DNA of 64,000 nucleotides from Meghimatium bilineatum. Its lineage: Eukaryota > Mollusca > Gastropoda > Stylommatophora > Philomycidae. The stretch is taken from assembly GCA_034231615.1 (NCBI GenBank), contig CM067298.1, positions 7,378,140-7,442,139 on the forward strand, given 5' to 3'. The translations under genes were made by a program, and so were the position numbers. Positions 43,880-54,060 of the stretch are shown piece by piece (the first letter of the stretch is position 1; each line of letters starts with the position of its first letter). The notes under the pieces were generated by a model. The model saw only the letters and a list, made by a program, of their open reading frames with translations, made no database searches and was not told the origin of the DNA.

Positions 43880-44275
43880 CAGATATCTTGTACCCGAGCA
43901 ATGGTTTACCAACAATGGTTTTGTGCTTTAGAAAGAGCACTAAATAAATGCCCTTGTTTAACAAATGCATATCTACTGAGGATGACTTAGAGATCTATAT
44001 ACAGTGAGTCACTGGCTGTTAAGGGTGTCTGTAAGAGATTTTTCCTGGCAGTTGAATGGTAAGAGCAGTCAATAAGGAGGTGTTCCACTGCTTCGTTAGG
44101 TTGAGAGTAGTGCATACAAAGGGGTTTGTGAGTGGATATGCTACTGTTATTTAATAAATAGCTATTAACTCTTTTATGACAATGTTCTAAGTAAGAGGAT
44201 CATGGCTCTGATCAATAATATAATTTGCTCAACATATCTGCTTGATAGATTGGTATATCTGTTCACATTGTTATG
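43880..44275 (-). mobile_element. I/R1-like LINE C-terminal fragment, antisense
   Basis: Minus-strand frame from about 44147 to 43998: SSISTHKPLCMHYSQPNEAV then EHLLIDCSYHSTARKNLL, ending ASDSLYIDL. The CxxC...H...C arrangement with HLLIDC is the zinc knuckle near the C-terminus of RNase H-bearing LINE ORF2 proteins. Upstream RNase H is not recognisable. The family differs from those at 14.6, 25 and 47 kb. Confidence 0.6.
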
Positions 44276-45236
44276 GTTCGGATGGGGACGTTATTATTCT
44301 TTTAAAGATTAGTTTGAGTCATAGTGTCGCTGAAGACCATTAAATTGTAAATACACCGAACAAAGCAAGCATACACCAAGGGACAGCAAAGCAAAATCAA
44401 AGATATATATGATAATATATCCATCCTAAATGTTGCAGGGAATTCTATGCCAGAATTTGACGTTTTAGTCATCTTACGACATAGATGTCACCCTCCCTCT
44501 CATTGCCATTAAGCCGTCCGGTTTTTTGTTCAAGAACTCATAGTTACACAGTCTACTGTTGGCGAAAGTCAAATTCCAACGCATAAGTTTTCCTATCTCA
44601 AAGACATGGTTGTGTTCAGCGGGGTTTATGGATGCATGTTATGTCCCCGAAAGAAGGCATGCCACTGCTGCAATATACCAAGATCATCATGTCCTTCCAG
44701 GAGTGCAGCATATGCGGCTGGGTCAACTAGTTCATCATTGTTCTGTAACATCTGTCGACACATCTACAGTAATGATGCACCTAGCATTTTCTTATACCTA
44801 GGTGTCTGTAACAAAAGTTACAATATCTGCAGTAATGATACACCTTGCATGAAACATTGTCACATTTAGTGACAATGATAATTGTCACATGTAGTGACAA
44901 TGATACTTATACAGATGACGTGTTGTCACATGTATTAACAATGTCATTTATACAGGTGAGGGTTCTCAGCCCATCCGCTAACTTTTCTTATTCGCCTCGT
45001 GAGACATGGAAAGAAGACAGTGGTCATATTCTTTGCAACGTGAACTAAAAGTCGAAGCCCTGATTGCTACACCGACAATACAAAGAGATAGAACTGGTTG
45101 CTCGTAACAGAAATAAAGGTTCCCCGAGACTACGATTTCTAACTCCTCCGATATACGTATATGTATATTCAGTCGTGTGAACGTCAATTAATTAAAAGTT
45201 CCCAATTCATTTGTCGCTTTTTGCTCTGAACGTGTT
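44276..45236. other. Unassigned stretch
   Basis: Short overlapping frames at 44559-44870 include CMLCPRKKACHCCNIP, cysteine-rich but in a frame with no supporting splice sites or family. A degenerate 30-bp repeat with GTCACATGTAGTGACAATGA occurs at 44860-44955. Confidence 0.35.
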
Positions 45237-45266
45237 CTTGATAAAGGCGTTTTAGTCGAAACGTTG
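45237..45266 (+). ncRNA. Hammerhead/Penelope-like terminal motif
   Basis: CTTGATAAAGGCGTTTTAGT followed by CGAAACGTTG. It has the box 1-like (C)TTGATAA, a short stem GGC...GTC, box 2 GAAA and ACGTTG. The G of CTGATGA is A here, so cleavage is unlikely, but the order is that of Penelope-like element terminal repeats. Confidence 0.4.
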
Positions 45267-46004
45267 ATTTATATGTGTTATGTGTGTTTCCAAATAATTA
45301 ACAAAACTTAATTATCCAGTGTAACTTTCGTCCAAACGTTTGATGGCTACGCGATATCACAAATTGTTTGCATATGTGTTTTGCTGCGGCATGTCAACTC
45401 CCTAAAAATTACAAGGAAATCGGGACATTAAAAAAAAAGAACACAAGTTCTATAAAGAATGTCCCAGAATACACATATCTTTATATTTGTTGACTGTATT
45501 AATTCACTCAATGAATTTATTTACACATTCAGAATTGTTTGTTTAATTAGAATTATAAATAATCCAGTCTGTGACTGAAATATCACAAGATTAATATGTC
45601 TTTTGTGTGACCAATCGATATGGGGATTTCATTTGGGAGGCCAATCACATTACCGGTAGCTCTTGAAATGTTGCTCATTGCAAAAATTCTGACAGGCTCC
45701 TTAGTAAACAGATTTTGTTACCAGAATAGTGCAATCGATTTAGAGTATCGATTTGTCAAGTTCAGGTAGGAACACGATGTGGAAATAGAGATGTGGTTAG
45801 TGTGTAGGGGAATTAAGAAGGAAGGACAAATGAAAAAAGTATGGTATTTAAGCAGTAGTGAGGCAGAAGAGTGTTGTAGAGTGCCGGATATAAACATCAT
45901 CCCTAGAATATCCTGTAAAGATGGGCTGCTATGGTTTGCTGTCTCTCGGGTCTTGGCTAGGGAATGATTGATTTCTTGGTTCACATTTTCAAAGAAGATC
46001 CACG
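45267..46004. other. Unassigned stretch
   Basis: No recognised gene. Two overlapping opposite-strand frames at 45718-45984 of under 90 codons are not supported. May include decayed sequence of the element carrying the preceding motif. Confidence 0.4.
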
Positions 46005-46016
46005 TTAATAGACGTG
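46005..46016. repeat. Target-site duplication, left (palindromic element)
   Basis: TTAATAGACGTG, repeated exactly at 46799-46810. Confidence 0.85.
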
Positions 46017-46353
46017 TAGTAATGCAAAATGATGTAAAAAGGTTACTAAAACACTTACCTAGCCTATTAATAAAAATATATTTTTAAGAAAAAAACCAAA
46101 AAACATACAATAAAACTAAACAGGACAATTCTCAACGTATCGGCTCAAATTGAACCTTTTTCAAGAGACAAACAACAGAAAACGACAAAATAAAAAAATA
46201 AATAGATGTCTATATTTCATCAAGCCCTCGTCTCCATAATAGCGCAGGGATGGCAACGCATCTAGTCAAAGTGAAAATGCGTGCATTCATTATAAACAAA
46301 CCGAAAGTGGGAAATTAGAGACACTATAGATGAGTGCAAGAATAATAAAAGAA
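46017..46353 (+). repeat. Left arm of 337-bp inverted repeat
   Basis: Begins TAGTAATGCAAAATGATG and ends AATAATAAAAGAA. It pairs with 46394-46730; mismatches lie at the bases opposite 46623 (G/A) and 46449 (A/G). Confidence 0.97.
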
Positions 46354-46393
46354 AAAGATAAAGATAAGAAAAATACCCCTTTTGTCACTCATA

Positions 46394-46730
46394 TTCTTTT
46401 ATTATTCTTGCACTCATCTATAGTGTCTCTAATTTCCCACTTTCGGTCTGTTTATAATGAATGCACGCATTTTCACTTTGACTAGATGCGTTGCCATCCC
46501 TGCGCTATTATGGAGACGAGGGCTTGATGAAATATAGACATCTATTTATTTTTTTATTTTGTCGTTTTCTGTTGTTTGTCTCTTGAAAAAGGTTCAATTT
46601 GAGCCGATACGTTGAGAATTGTTCTGTTTAGTTTTATTGTATGTTTTTTGGTTTTTTTCTTAAAAATATATTTTTATTAATAGGCTAGGTAAGTGTTTTA
46701 GTAACCTTTTTACATCATTTTGCATTACTA
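46394..46730 (-). repeat. Right arm of 337-bp inverted repeat
   Basis: Reverse complement of 46017-46353 at about 99.4 percent identity by direct comparison. Confidence 0.97.
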
Positions 46731-46798
46731 TTTGTTCATTAGGTTACTGCGGCACCATCCACTTTGTCGGACACCCTCTGGCCATTTGGTTATTTATA

Positions 46799-46810
46799 TT
46801 AATAGACGTG
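46799..46810. repeat. Target-site duplication, right (palindromic element)
   Basis: Exact second copy of TTAATAGACGTG. Confidence 0.85.
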
Positions 46811-46967
46811 TCTTATTGGCACTGTAACCGCTGGTATGATCTTCTATCTAATGGAGTCTATATGTGGTATGCCTGACACTACTGGTAAAGAATAAAATCT
46901 GGTCTACTGAACAGCAAAACCGTAGAAGAGGCACATCTTAGTTCAGTTTCCTTCTTGAGAAGATGAC

Positions 46968-46978
46968 TAGTAGCTTGT
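46968..46978. repeat. Target-site duplication, left (47-kb LINE)
   Basis: TAGTAGCTTGT, repeated exactly at 47621-47631. Confidence 0.75.
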
Positions 46979-46988
46979 TAGTTAGACC

Positions 46989-47019
<31 letters not shown>

Positions 47020-47620
47020 CGTCGGATCAGCATCACTGCAAACTGGACACGTCCATAGTTGCTCTGATCTCTCCTTGAGTGTATCCGCCATCACACTTCT
47101 GCTGACAGTACCGGTCCTATGCTGGTTGACCATCATTCTTCTGCGCCCTCCAAAGTGTTCACCTCTAGCAACACCGCATTTCAATCCCTGATCTTTAATC
47201 CTAGCCATTGAAAAGGAATCATCATCCACATTATTATCAATCTCGCGTGTTATATCTCTTAAGGAATTCAAAACGTCAGCGCAATCCATTGCCCCATCGC
47301 CTTGTGCCACAATCGCGCATGATACCAGTTCATCCGCTCTTTCATTGCCTCGAACACCCACATGTCCCGGCACGAAAATAAATGTAACAACTTTCAGGCT
47401 CGCCTTTCTCAAGGCGTCAATCCACTGTTCGCGAACGAGACCAACTTGTGCCTTCTTAATCATATTCATAGAGTCACTCAAGATGCAGACCTGCGTTACC
47501 TTCGGTGTGCGTAGCCACTAAAATGCCCTGGTCACCGCCATAGTCTCCATGGTCATACTACTCGTAGTGACCGCAAAGGCAGTAGTATTAATGTAGTATT
47601 AATATATAGTAGTATTAATT
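46979..47620 (-). mobile_element. RNase H LINE, 5'-truncated, with TSDs
   Basis: Frame 47481-47011 reads MSDSMNMIKKAQ (RNase H motif 3 region), FIFVPGHVGVRGNERADELV (motif 4, His and Asp), then a C-terminal domain with GGRRRMMVNQHRTGTVSRS, LKERSEQLWTCPVCSDADPT. The last part is a CxxC-containing tail shared with 50726-50934. The 3' end is a (TAAC)n tail, seen as TTAG repeats at 46979-47020. TSDs TAGTAGCTTGT at 46968-46978 and 47621-47631 mark the limits. The 156-codon frame without stops indicates a fairly recent insertion. The family resembles, but is distinct from, the one at 25.1 kb. Confidence 0.85.
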
Positions 47621-47631
47621 AGTAGCTTGTC
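47621..47631. repeat. Target-site duplication, right (47-kb LINE)
   Basis: Exact second copy of TAGTAGCTTGT. Confidence 0.75.
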
Positions 47632-47714
47632 GTATTGCGCTACAATTGTAAAAGTCGTCGTCTTCAGCAATTACGAGGAATCTGAGCACTACTTGTGCCA
47701 CCTTCAGTTGCTGT

Positions 47715-47905
47715 GTGTGTGTGTGCTATCCTTTGTTCTGTGCAATCCTTTGTTGCAGTGTGTGCAATCCTTTGTTGCAGTGTGTGCAATCCTGTGTTGC
47801 AGTGTGTGCAATCCTTTGTTGCAGTGTGTGTAATCCTTTGTTGCAGTGTGTGCAATCCTTTGGTGCAGTGTTTGCAATCCTTTGTTGCAGTGTGTGCAAT
47901 TGCAA
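47715..47905. repeat. 22-bp minisatellite, first unit type
   Basis: About eight copies of GTGTGCAATCCTTTGTTGCA plus GT. It changes gradually into the next array; both share a TCCTYTGTTG core, so they are one lineage. Confidence 0.95.
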
Positions 47906-49775
47906 TCCTCAGTTATTATATATCATCCTATGTTTGTGTTTGTCATCTTCTGTTGTTGTGCGATCCTTTGTTGTATGGCATCCTGTATTGCTGTTATTCT
48001 TGTTGTTGCTGTGCGATCCTATGTTGGTGTTTACTAGTCTCTGTTGCTGTTGTGACATCCTCTATTTTTGTGTCATCTTCTGTTATTGTTGTGCCATCAT
48101 CTGTGTTATGTTTTCCTCTGTTGTTGTAAGTCATCCTTTGTTGTAAGTCATCCTCTGTTGTTGTAGTTGTATGTCATCATCTGTTGCTGTTGTAAGTTAT
48201 CATCTGTTGCTGTTGTAAGTTATCCTCTGTTCCTGTTTAAGTCATCCTCTGTTCCTGTTTAAGTCATCCTCTATTCCTGTTGTAAGTCATCCTCTGTTGT
48301 CGTAAGTCATCCTCTATTGTTTTAAGTCACGCTCTGTAGTTGTAAGTCATCCTCTGTTGTTGTTTGTCATCCTCTATTCCTGTTGTAAGTCATCCTGTGT
48401 TGTTGTACGTCATCCGGTGTTGTTGTTGTAAGTCAACCTATGTTGCTGTTTAAGTCATCCTCTGTTGCTATTGCAAGTCATCATCTGTTGCTGTTGTAAA
48501 CCATCCTCTGTTGCTGTTTAAGTCATCATATGTTGCTGTTGTAAGTCATCTTCTGTTGCTGTTGTAAGTAATCCTCTGTTGCTGTTTAAGTCATCCTGTG
48601 TTGCTGTTCAAATCATTCTCTGTTATTGTTGTAAGTCATCCTCTGTTGTTTTTTAAATCATCATCTGTTGCTTTTTATGTCATCCTCTATTGATGTTTAT
48701 GTCATCCTCTGTTGCTGTTTATGTCATCATCTGTTGCTGTTTATGTCATCATATGTTGTTGTTTATGTCATCATCTGTTGCTGTTTAAGTCATCCTCTGT
48801 TGCTGTTCAAGTCATCCTCTGTTGCTTTTTAAGTCATCATCTGTTGCTATTTATGTCATCCTCTGTTGCTGTTTATGTCATCATCTGTTGCTATTTTTGT
48901 CATCATCTGTTGCTGTTTAAGTCATCCTCTGTTGATTTTAAGTCATCATCTGTTGCTGTTTATGTCATCCTTTGTTGCTGTTTATGTCATCATATGTTGC
49001 TGTTTATGTCATCATCAGCTGCTGTTTATGACATCATCTGTTGCTGTTTATGTCATCATCTGTTGCTGTTTATGTCATCGTCTGTTGCTGTTTATGTCAT
49101 CCTCTGTTGATGTTTATTTCATAATATGTTGCTGTTTATGTCATCCTCTGTTGCTGTTTATGTCATCCTCTGTTGCTGTTTATGTCATACTGTGTTGCTG
49201 TTTATGTCATCCTCTGTTGCTTTTTATGTCATTCTCTGTAGCTGTTTATATCATCATCTGTTGCTGTTTATGTCATCATCATTTGCTGTTTATGTCATCC
49301 TCTGTTGCTTTCTATGTCATCATCTGTTGTTGTTTATGTCATCCTCTGTTGCTGTTTATGTCATCATCTGTTGCTGTTCATGTCATCCTATGTTGTTTTT
49401 TATGTCATATGTTGCTGTTTATGTCACTATCTGTTGCTGTTTATGTCATCATCTGTTGCTGTTTATGTCATCCTCTGTTGCTGTTCTTGTAATTCTCTGT
49501 TGCTGTTCATGTCATCCTCTGTTGCTGTTTATGTCATCCTCTGTTGCTGTTTATGTCATCATCTGTTGTTGTTTATGACATCCTCTATTGCTGTTTATGT
49601 CATCCTCTGTTGCTGTTTATGTCATCCTCTGTTGCTGTTTACTTTATCCTCTGTTGCTATTTATGTCATCCTCTGTTGCTGTTTATGTCATCATCTGTTG
49701 CTGTTTATGTCATTCTCTGTTGCTGTTTATGTCATCCTATGTTGCTGTTTATGTCATCCTCTGTATTTTGTTGTG
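47906..49775. repeat. 20-22-bp minisatellite, 1.9-kb array
   Basis: About 85 copies of CTGTTGCTGTTTATGTCATC plus CT or AT. The left part (47906-48700) has mixed TTGTAAGTCATCC units; the right part (48700-49760) is homogeneous. Three staggered frames of 130-390 codons run through it and repeat CCCLCHPLLLFMSSSVAVYV-like peptides; these are by-products. Confidence 0.97.
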
Positions 49776-49802
49776 CTATGCTCTGCTGCTACATATTATC
49801 CA

Positions 49803-50232
49803 AATGTTTGTCTGTCTATCTGTCTGTCTGTCGATCAGTCTGTCTGTCGATCTGTCTGTCTTTCTGTCTGTATATCTATATGTCTGTCTGTATGCATGTC
49901 TGTCTGTATGTCTGTCTGTATGTATATATGTCTATATGTCTGTCTATCTGTCTGCATGTATATCTGTATGTATATATGTCTGTATATCTGTCTGTCTGTA
50001 TATCTGTCTATCTGTCTATCTATCTGTCTGCCTGTCTATCTGTCTGTCTATCTGTCTTTCTGTCTATCTGTCTGTCTTTCTATCTGTCTGTCTGTCTGTC
50101 TGCCTGTATGTATATATGTCTGTATATCTGTCTGTTTATCTGTCTGTCTGTCTGCTTTTCCGTCTGCCTATCTGTCTGTCTGTCTATATATTTGTCTACC
50201 CTTCCATATTTGTCTACCCTTCCATATATATA
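49803..50232. repeat. (CTGT)n-type compound microsatellite
   Basis: About 400 bp of CTGT, CTAT, ATGT and ATAT tetramers, ending in (TA)n at 50225-50238. It directly follows the 1.9-kb array. Confidence 0.97.
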
Positions 50233-50238
50233 TATATA

Positions 50239-50425
50239 TATGTTCCTTCATCGACGACAATGGCGCATATTGCAGAAACCAGAGCTCACCAGTTGGAGCA
50301 ATGTCATGCTACTGGTGTAATTCTTGCTTGTTGTTGGGACCCACAGTCTCTTTGATGGTTGTTCTACGAACTCTCTTTGTCTTCAACTTTATCTTTTGCT
50401 TGTTGGTACCACATCAAATTCTTGT
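50239..50425 (-). mobile_element. RTE-like LINE 3' scrap, antisense
   Basis: Minus-strand reading: WYQQAKDKVEDKESS, then RRTTIKETVGPNNKQELHQ and ELWFLQYAPLSSMKEH. It parallels the plus-strand tail at 55.12-55.40 kb (FVEQQSK...NNKQELHTAASDRSNW). The TA/CTGT microsatellite next to its 3' end may have grown from its tail. Confidence 0.5.
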
Positions 50426-50716
50426 TGTAGCAGTATGTTTATATTCAATCTACGTACTTGTTTGACATAAGTTTAATAATTTATTCTTATTGTTGTGGAA
50501 AAATATTGCTGTTTGATGTTTTCTCTTACTTTCTTGTTTATTCGTCCCGAACTAACCTGGGCTTCCCACAAGTGAGAACTCGAGGGAATATGCCTGGGTA
50601 GAAGGAGATGTCATCTCAGAATCAGCTGTTTAAAGAAGTAGAAAGTCGATATTATCAACATGATAGAAACCAAACAATTATTGAAGTCGATATTATCAGC
50701 ACGATTGATACCAAAA
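50426..50716. other. Unassigned stretch
   Basis: Contains a direct repeat of AAGTCGATATTATCA at 50643 and 50685, close to the following LINE. No gene recognised. Confidence 0.45.
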
Positions 50717-50725
50717 AATCAATGA

Positions 50726-50934
50726 CATTTGTTAAGGGAGCTTAGTTTGAAATGTGGTTTCTCTAGAAAGGAGCGGTTTTGTGGGCGAGAAAGAATGATA
50801 GTCAATCAACGGCGTACTGGGACCGTCAATCGACGTGTAATGGCGGCTATACTCAAGGAGACATCTGAGCACATATGGACTTGTCCAGAGTGCAGTGACC
50901 ATGATCCAACGAGTAACCAATTAACTAACTAACT
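50726..50934 (+). mobile_element. RNase H LINE family, 209-bp 3' stub with TSDs
   Basis: Reads LRELSLKCGFSRKERFCGRE then RMIVNQRRTGTVNRRVM, LKETSEHIWTCPECSDHDPT and an AACT-repeat tail, matching the C-terminus of the copy at 46979-47620. TSDs AATCAATGA lie at 50717-50725 and 50935-50943. Strong 5' truncation leaves about 65 codons with no internal stop. Confidence 0.8.
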
Positions 50935-50944
50935 AATCAATGAA

Positions 50945-51378
50945 GTGGAGTTTTTTGCGGAAGTAGTAGTGGCTGGATTACCAGTACCACGACTTCTACT
51001 ATTTTTTTATTTAACCAAATTGTACTAACATCCATGGTTGCAAGCCTACCACACCATAAGATTTGCATTTTACTAAACCTAGAATCAATCAATGACAATC
51101 AAATCAAGATTTCAGATCGGAATCAGCAGGGTTAAGAAACAACAGATCGATATAGCGATACTAAATATAATGACGATACACGATGGGAAGAAGGAGGGTA
51201 CTGGTTCTATTTCTGATGGAGAACATTTTTTTAAATATAAAAAATACTAAGATGCGTGGCGAAAAGCACTCTGCGCTCAACGTGGCGTCTGACGTTCGAA
51301 GACGATTTTTAGATGAACATATCGGGAACAAGACGACACGGGACTTCATGATCAATTCTAGTCAGCCGTAGTTACAAC
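50945..51378. other. Unassigned stretch with a short open frame
   Basis: A 62-codon plus frame (51183-51371: KMRGEKHSALNVASDVRRRF, LDEHIGNKTTRDFM) has complex composition but no known family and no splice evidence. Chance is the default reading. Confidence 0.35.
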
Positions 51379-51390
51379 ACACACATCACA

Positions 51391-51462
<72 letters not shown>
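51379..51462. repeat. (CA)n and (GA)n microsatellite
   Basis: (CA)n to about 51416, then about 20 GA units to 51460. Confidence 0.97.
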
Positions 51463-51465
<3 letters not shown>

Positions 51466-51859
51466 TATTCATGTGTTACGTCGTCATTTTATGTTTTATG
51501 GTGCTAATACTCTCTTTAATGTAACTGACGAGATATTGAACAAAATCGATCAGTTTATGAACTAATGAAAACGATAACTGCATACAAATATAGCTCATGA
51601 GTTCATTGATAATTCTGTTAAGATGAAAGTTAAAATGTTATTCAATACATTAGTTTAAAAATGCGTTCAATACTGAAGTTAATAATATAGATAATAAGTT
51701 TGTTAATAGTAAGTTATACGATACGAGGGTTTAAATGTTATTATTAAAATTTAGTTAATAATTTTTTTATAAGTTAGTTAATAGCTTAGTTTATAATTTA
51801 GTTGATGGGTTAGTTTTTTAATTAGTTAATTAAAAAACTTTAGTAACTTTAGGAATTAC
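51463..51859. other. AT-rich stretch with loose TTAGTTAATA repetition
   Basis: Loose repeats of AAGTTAGTTAATAG type from about 51690. No gene recognised. Confidence 0.5.
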
Positions 51860-52195
51860 GTTTATGGTGAACAGAAGAAGAGATAAAACTTTAGTTATTA
51901 CGTTCAAGGTGAACAGAGATAAAACTGCAGATATAACGTTCAAGGTGAACAGAGATATAAATTCAGATATAACGTTCAAGGTGAACAGAGATATAAATTC
52001 AGATATAACGTTCAAGGTGAACAGAGATATAAATTCAGATATAACGTTCAAGGTGAACAGAGATATAAATTCAGATATAACGTTCAAGGTGATCAGAAGA
52101 AGAGATAAAACTTCAGATATAACGTTCAAGGTGATGGGAAGAAGAGATAAAACTTCAGATATAACGTTCAAGGTGATCAGAAGAAAAAGGTGATA
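51860..52195. repeat. 36-bp minisatellite
   Basis: About nine copies of a 30-39-bp unit with CAGATATAACGTTCAAGGTG and AACAGAGATATAAATT. The outer units carry AGAAGAAGAGATAAAACTT instead. Both strands stay open because the commonest unit is a multiple of three. Confidence 0.95.
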
Positions 52196-53135
52196 CGTTA
52201 GTTAATAAATTAGTTAATGTGGAATGTTAGTTAATAAGCTACTTAATTACGTTAGGTAATAAGTTAGTTAATGTGTTAGACATAATTTATTTCACAAGTC
52301 CATAGGCTACTTCATAAGCTAGTGCATAGATTATTTCAGAAGTTACTACATAAGTTAGTTAACAACTTTATAAGTTACTTCGTAGTTAGTTCAGAGGTTA
52401 GTGCATACGTTATTACATAAGAAATTCAAAATAAAAAGTTAGTTTATAAATTACCTAATACGTTAATTTATAGGTTACTTTATTAATTGGTTTGCATGCT
52501 AGTTCACGCGTTAATTCATACCTTACTCCATAACGTAAATTCACATTTTAGTTCATATGTGAGTTTAAAAGCTAGTTCATAAGTTAGAAAATACTTCAAT
52601 TCACAAGTGTGTTCATAAGTTAGAAAATACTTCAATTCACAAGTGAGTTCATAAGTTAGAAAATACTTCAATTCACAAGTGTGTTCATAAGTTAGAAAAT
52701 ACTTCAATTCACAAGTGTGTTCATAAGTTAGAAAATACTTCAATTCACAAGTGTGTTCATAAGTTAGAAAATACTTCAATTCACAAGTGTGTTCATAAGT
52801 TAGAAAATACTTCAATTCACAAGTGTGTTCATAAGTTAGAAAATACTTCAATTCACAAGTGTGTTCATAAGTTAGAAAATACTTCAATTCACAAGTGTGT
52901 TCATAAGCTAGTTCATAGGTTCGTTCACAAACTAGTTGATACTTTAGTTTACAAGTTACTTTGTAAGTTATTTCAAATGATATTTCATGATTTAGTCCAT
53001 AAGTTCTTTCAAAAGTTAGTTCAGAAGTTTGTTCCGAAGTTAAGTCACATGTTAATTTACAATGTAGTTTATACGGTAGTTCCAAAGTTAATTCAGACGT
53101 TAATTCAGACGTTAATGTATACGTTAGTTAATACG
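52196..53135. repeat. Degenerate TTAGTTMATAA repeat with a homogeneous 36-bp core
   Basis: The whole region is built of 10-13-bp steps around GTTAGTTCATAA. In the middle (52570-52910) about nine near-identical 36-bp copies with GTTAGAAAATACTTCAATTC and ACAAGTGTGTTCATAA occur. The 189-codon minus frame (repeated YEHTCELKYFLT) is an array by-product. Confidence 0.93.
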
Positions 53136-53144
53136 TTGGTTTGA

Positions 53145-53450
53145 GAATGCAACTATCTTCATCTTCTTCTGCGTTTGTTCTCAAACTCCTGTAGATTATC
53201 AGCATGTAGTCCGGAGAACGGAATGCCCTGTGTCATGGTTTACAGCATTGCTGCGATATATGCGCCTTTCGGCCTGACACAACCGACTTCAGCTTGGCTT
53301 TGGGTCACTGACCCAATATGGGATGAAACAGCCAACTCCATCCCATAACCTCCTTAGTCGCCTTTTACGACATGCGGAAAGGTAAAAAGTGTTTCTATTC
53401 TTTGCTCCCCTTTGGGGCCCCGGCAACACACGGGCGAACAACTATCTTAG
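53145..53450 (-). mobile_element. Possible retroelement 5'-end fragment, antisense
   Basis: Less AT-rich than its surroundings. On the minus strand it contains CATGTCGTAAAAGGCGACTA (53355-53374) just after CCCCAAAGGGGAGCAAAG. A TCGTAAAAGGCGACT string is common near the 5' end of invertebrate LINEs. No coding frame could be assigned, so this is a weak call. Confidence 0.3.
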
Positions 53451-53812
53451 AGTTTGAATGGAATTTTTTTTCAGTTCCACAAATGTCCTACACATTGGTC
53501 CGTCCATCTTGAATATTTCTGAATAGCTGCTGCATTTCTCCTCGTTTCACAAGATGCTGCAGGTTTTGTTGTTCCTGCATAGCTCTCCATTTAGCTGTAT
53601 TCTGTGAAGTTCCTTGATTCAAATGATTTATAGATTTATTGAATATCCCATGATTTATAGCAAAGGTTTTCAGTGAGATCTTATACGAGTCATTTTATCG
53701 CTTCTTTCGACACACTGTCAAATTATAGTGTGTCATGTGACGTATTCCTTCCAGAACGTTGTCTTCTGGCGTAGAAGCGTTTCCTGCCTATTGACTAGAT
53801 CCTCAGTCCTAA
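53451..53812. other. Unassigned stretch
   Basis: Minus-strand frames contain QNTAKWRAMQEQQNLQH and KRGEMQQLFRNIQDGR, helical in character but not matched to any family. Confidence 0.35.
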
Positions 53813-54060
53813 ATCTCATGCTCTCTAAATCTCATGTTCTCTAAATCTCATGTTCTCTAAATCTCATGTTCTCTAAATCTCATGTTCTCTAAATCTCATG
53901 TTCTCTAAATCTCATGTTCTCTAAATCTCATGTTCTCTAAATCTCATGTTCTCTAAATCTCATGTTCTCTAAATCTCATGTTCTCTAAATCTCATGTTCT
54001 TTAAATCTCATATTCTCTAAATCTCATGTTCTCTAAATCTCATGTTCTCTAAATCTCGTT
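53813..54060. repeat. 16-bp minisatellite
   Basis: About 15 almost perfect copies of TCTCTAAATCTCATGT. Confidence 0.98.

Larger units (their letters stand above)
46017..46798. mobile_element. Giant palindromic element, Penelope-like candidate
   Basis: Left arm 46017-46353 and right arm 46394-46730 are reverse complements over 337 bp with only two mismatches seen on base-by-base comparison and no gaps; the loop is 40 bp (46354-46393). A 68-bp non-palindromic extension (46731-46798) follows, then the second TSD copy. The 12-bp TSD places the arms plus extension inside one insertion. Each arm contains TTGAAAAAGGTTCAATTTGA then GCCGATACGTTG (46583-46614 plus, mirrored at 46133-46164), an arrangement like hammerhead-type ends of Penelope-like elements. 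Those elements are known for inverted terminal repeats, short extensions and variable TSDs. No protein is encoded. Alternatives are a foldback DNA transposon or a processed inverted duplication. Confidence 0.6.

Noticed and set aside
44606-44869. Cysteine-rich frame (CMLCPRKKACHCC) as a zinc-binding exon
   Set aside because: Overlapping frame equally open, no splice sites in the right places, and no recognisable spacing of a known finger.
8142-49775. Common origin of the 8.15-kb and 47.9-kb arrays through a CTGTTGCTGT core
   Set aside because: Only about 10-12 bp are shared; with so many T/G-rich units chance is adequate.
49305-50465. 386-codon frame and its two staggered partners
   Set aside because: They run through the CTGTTG array and the CTGT microsatellite; hydrophobic repeats in all three phases, no membrane-protein logic.
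52516-53085. 189-codon minus frame with repeated CELKYFLTYEHT
   Set aside because: Direct translation of a 36-bp tandem unit, a multiple of three.
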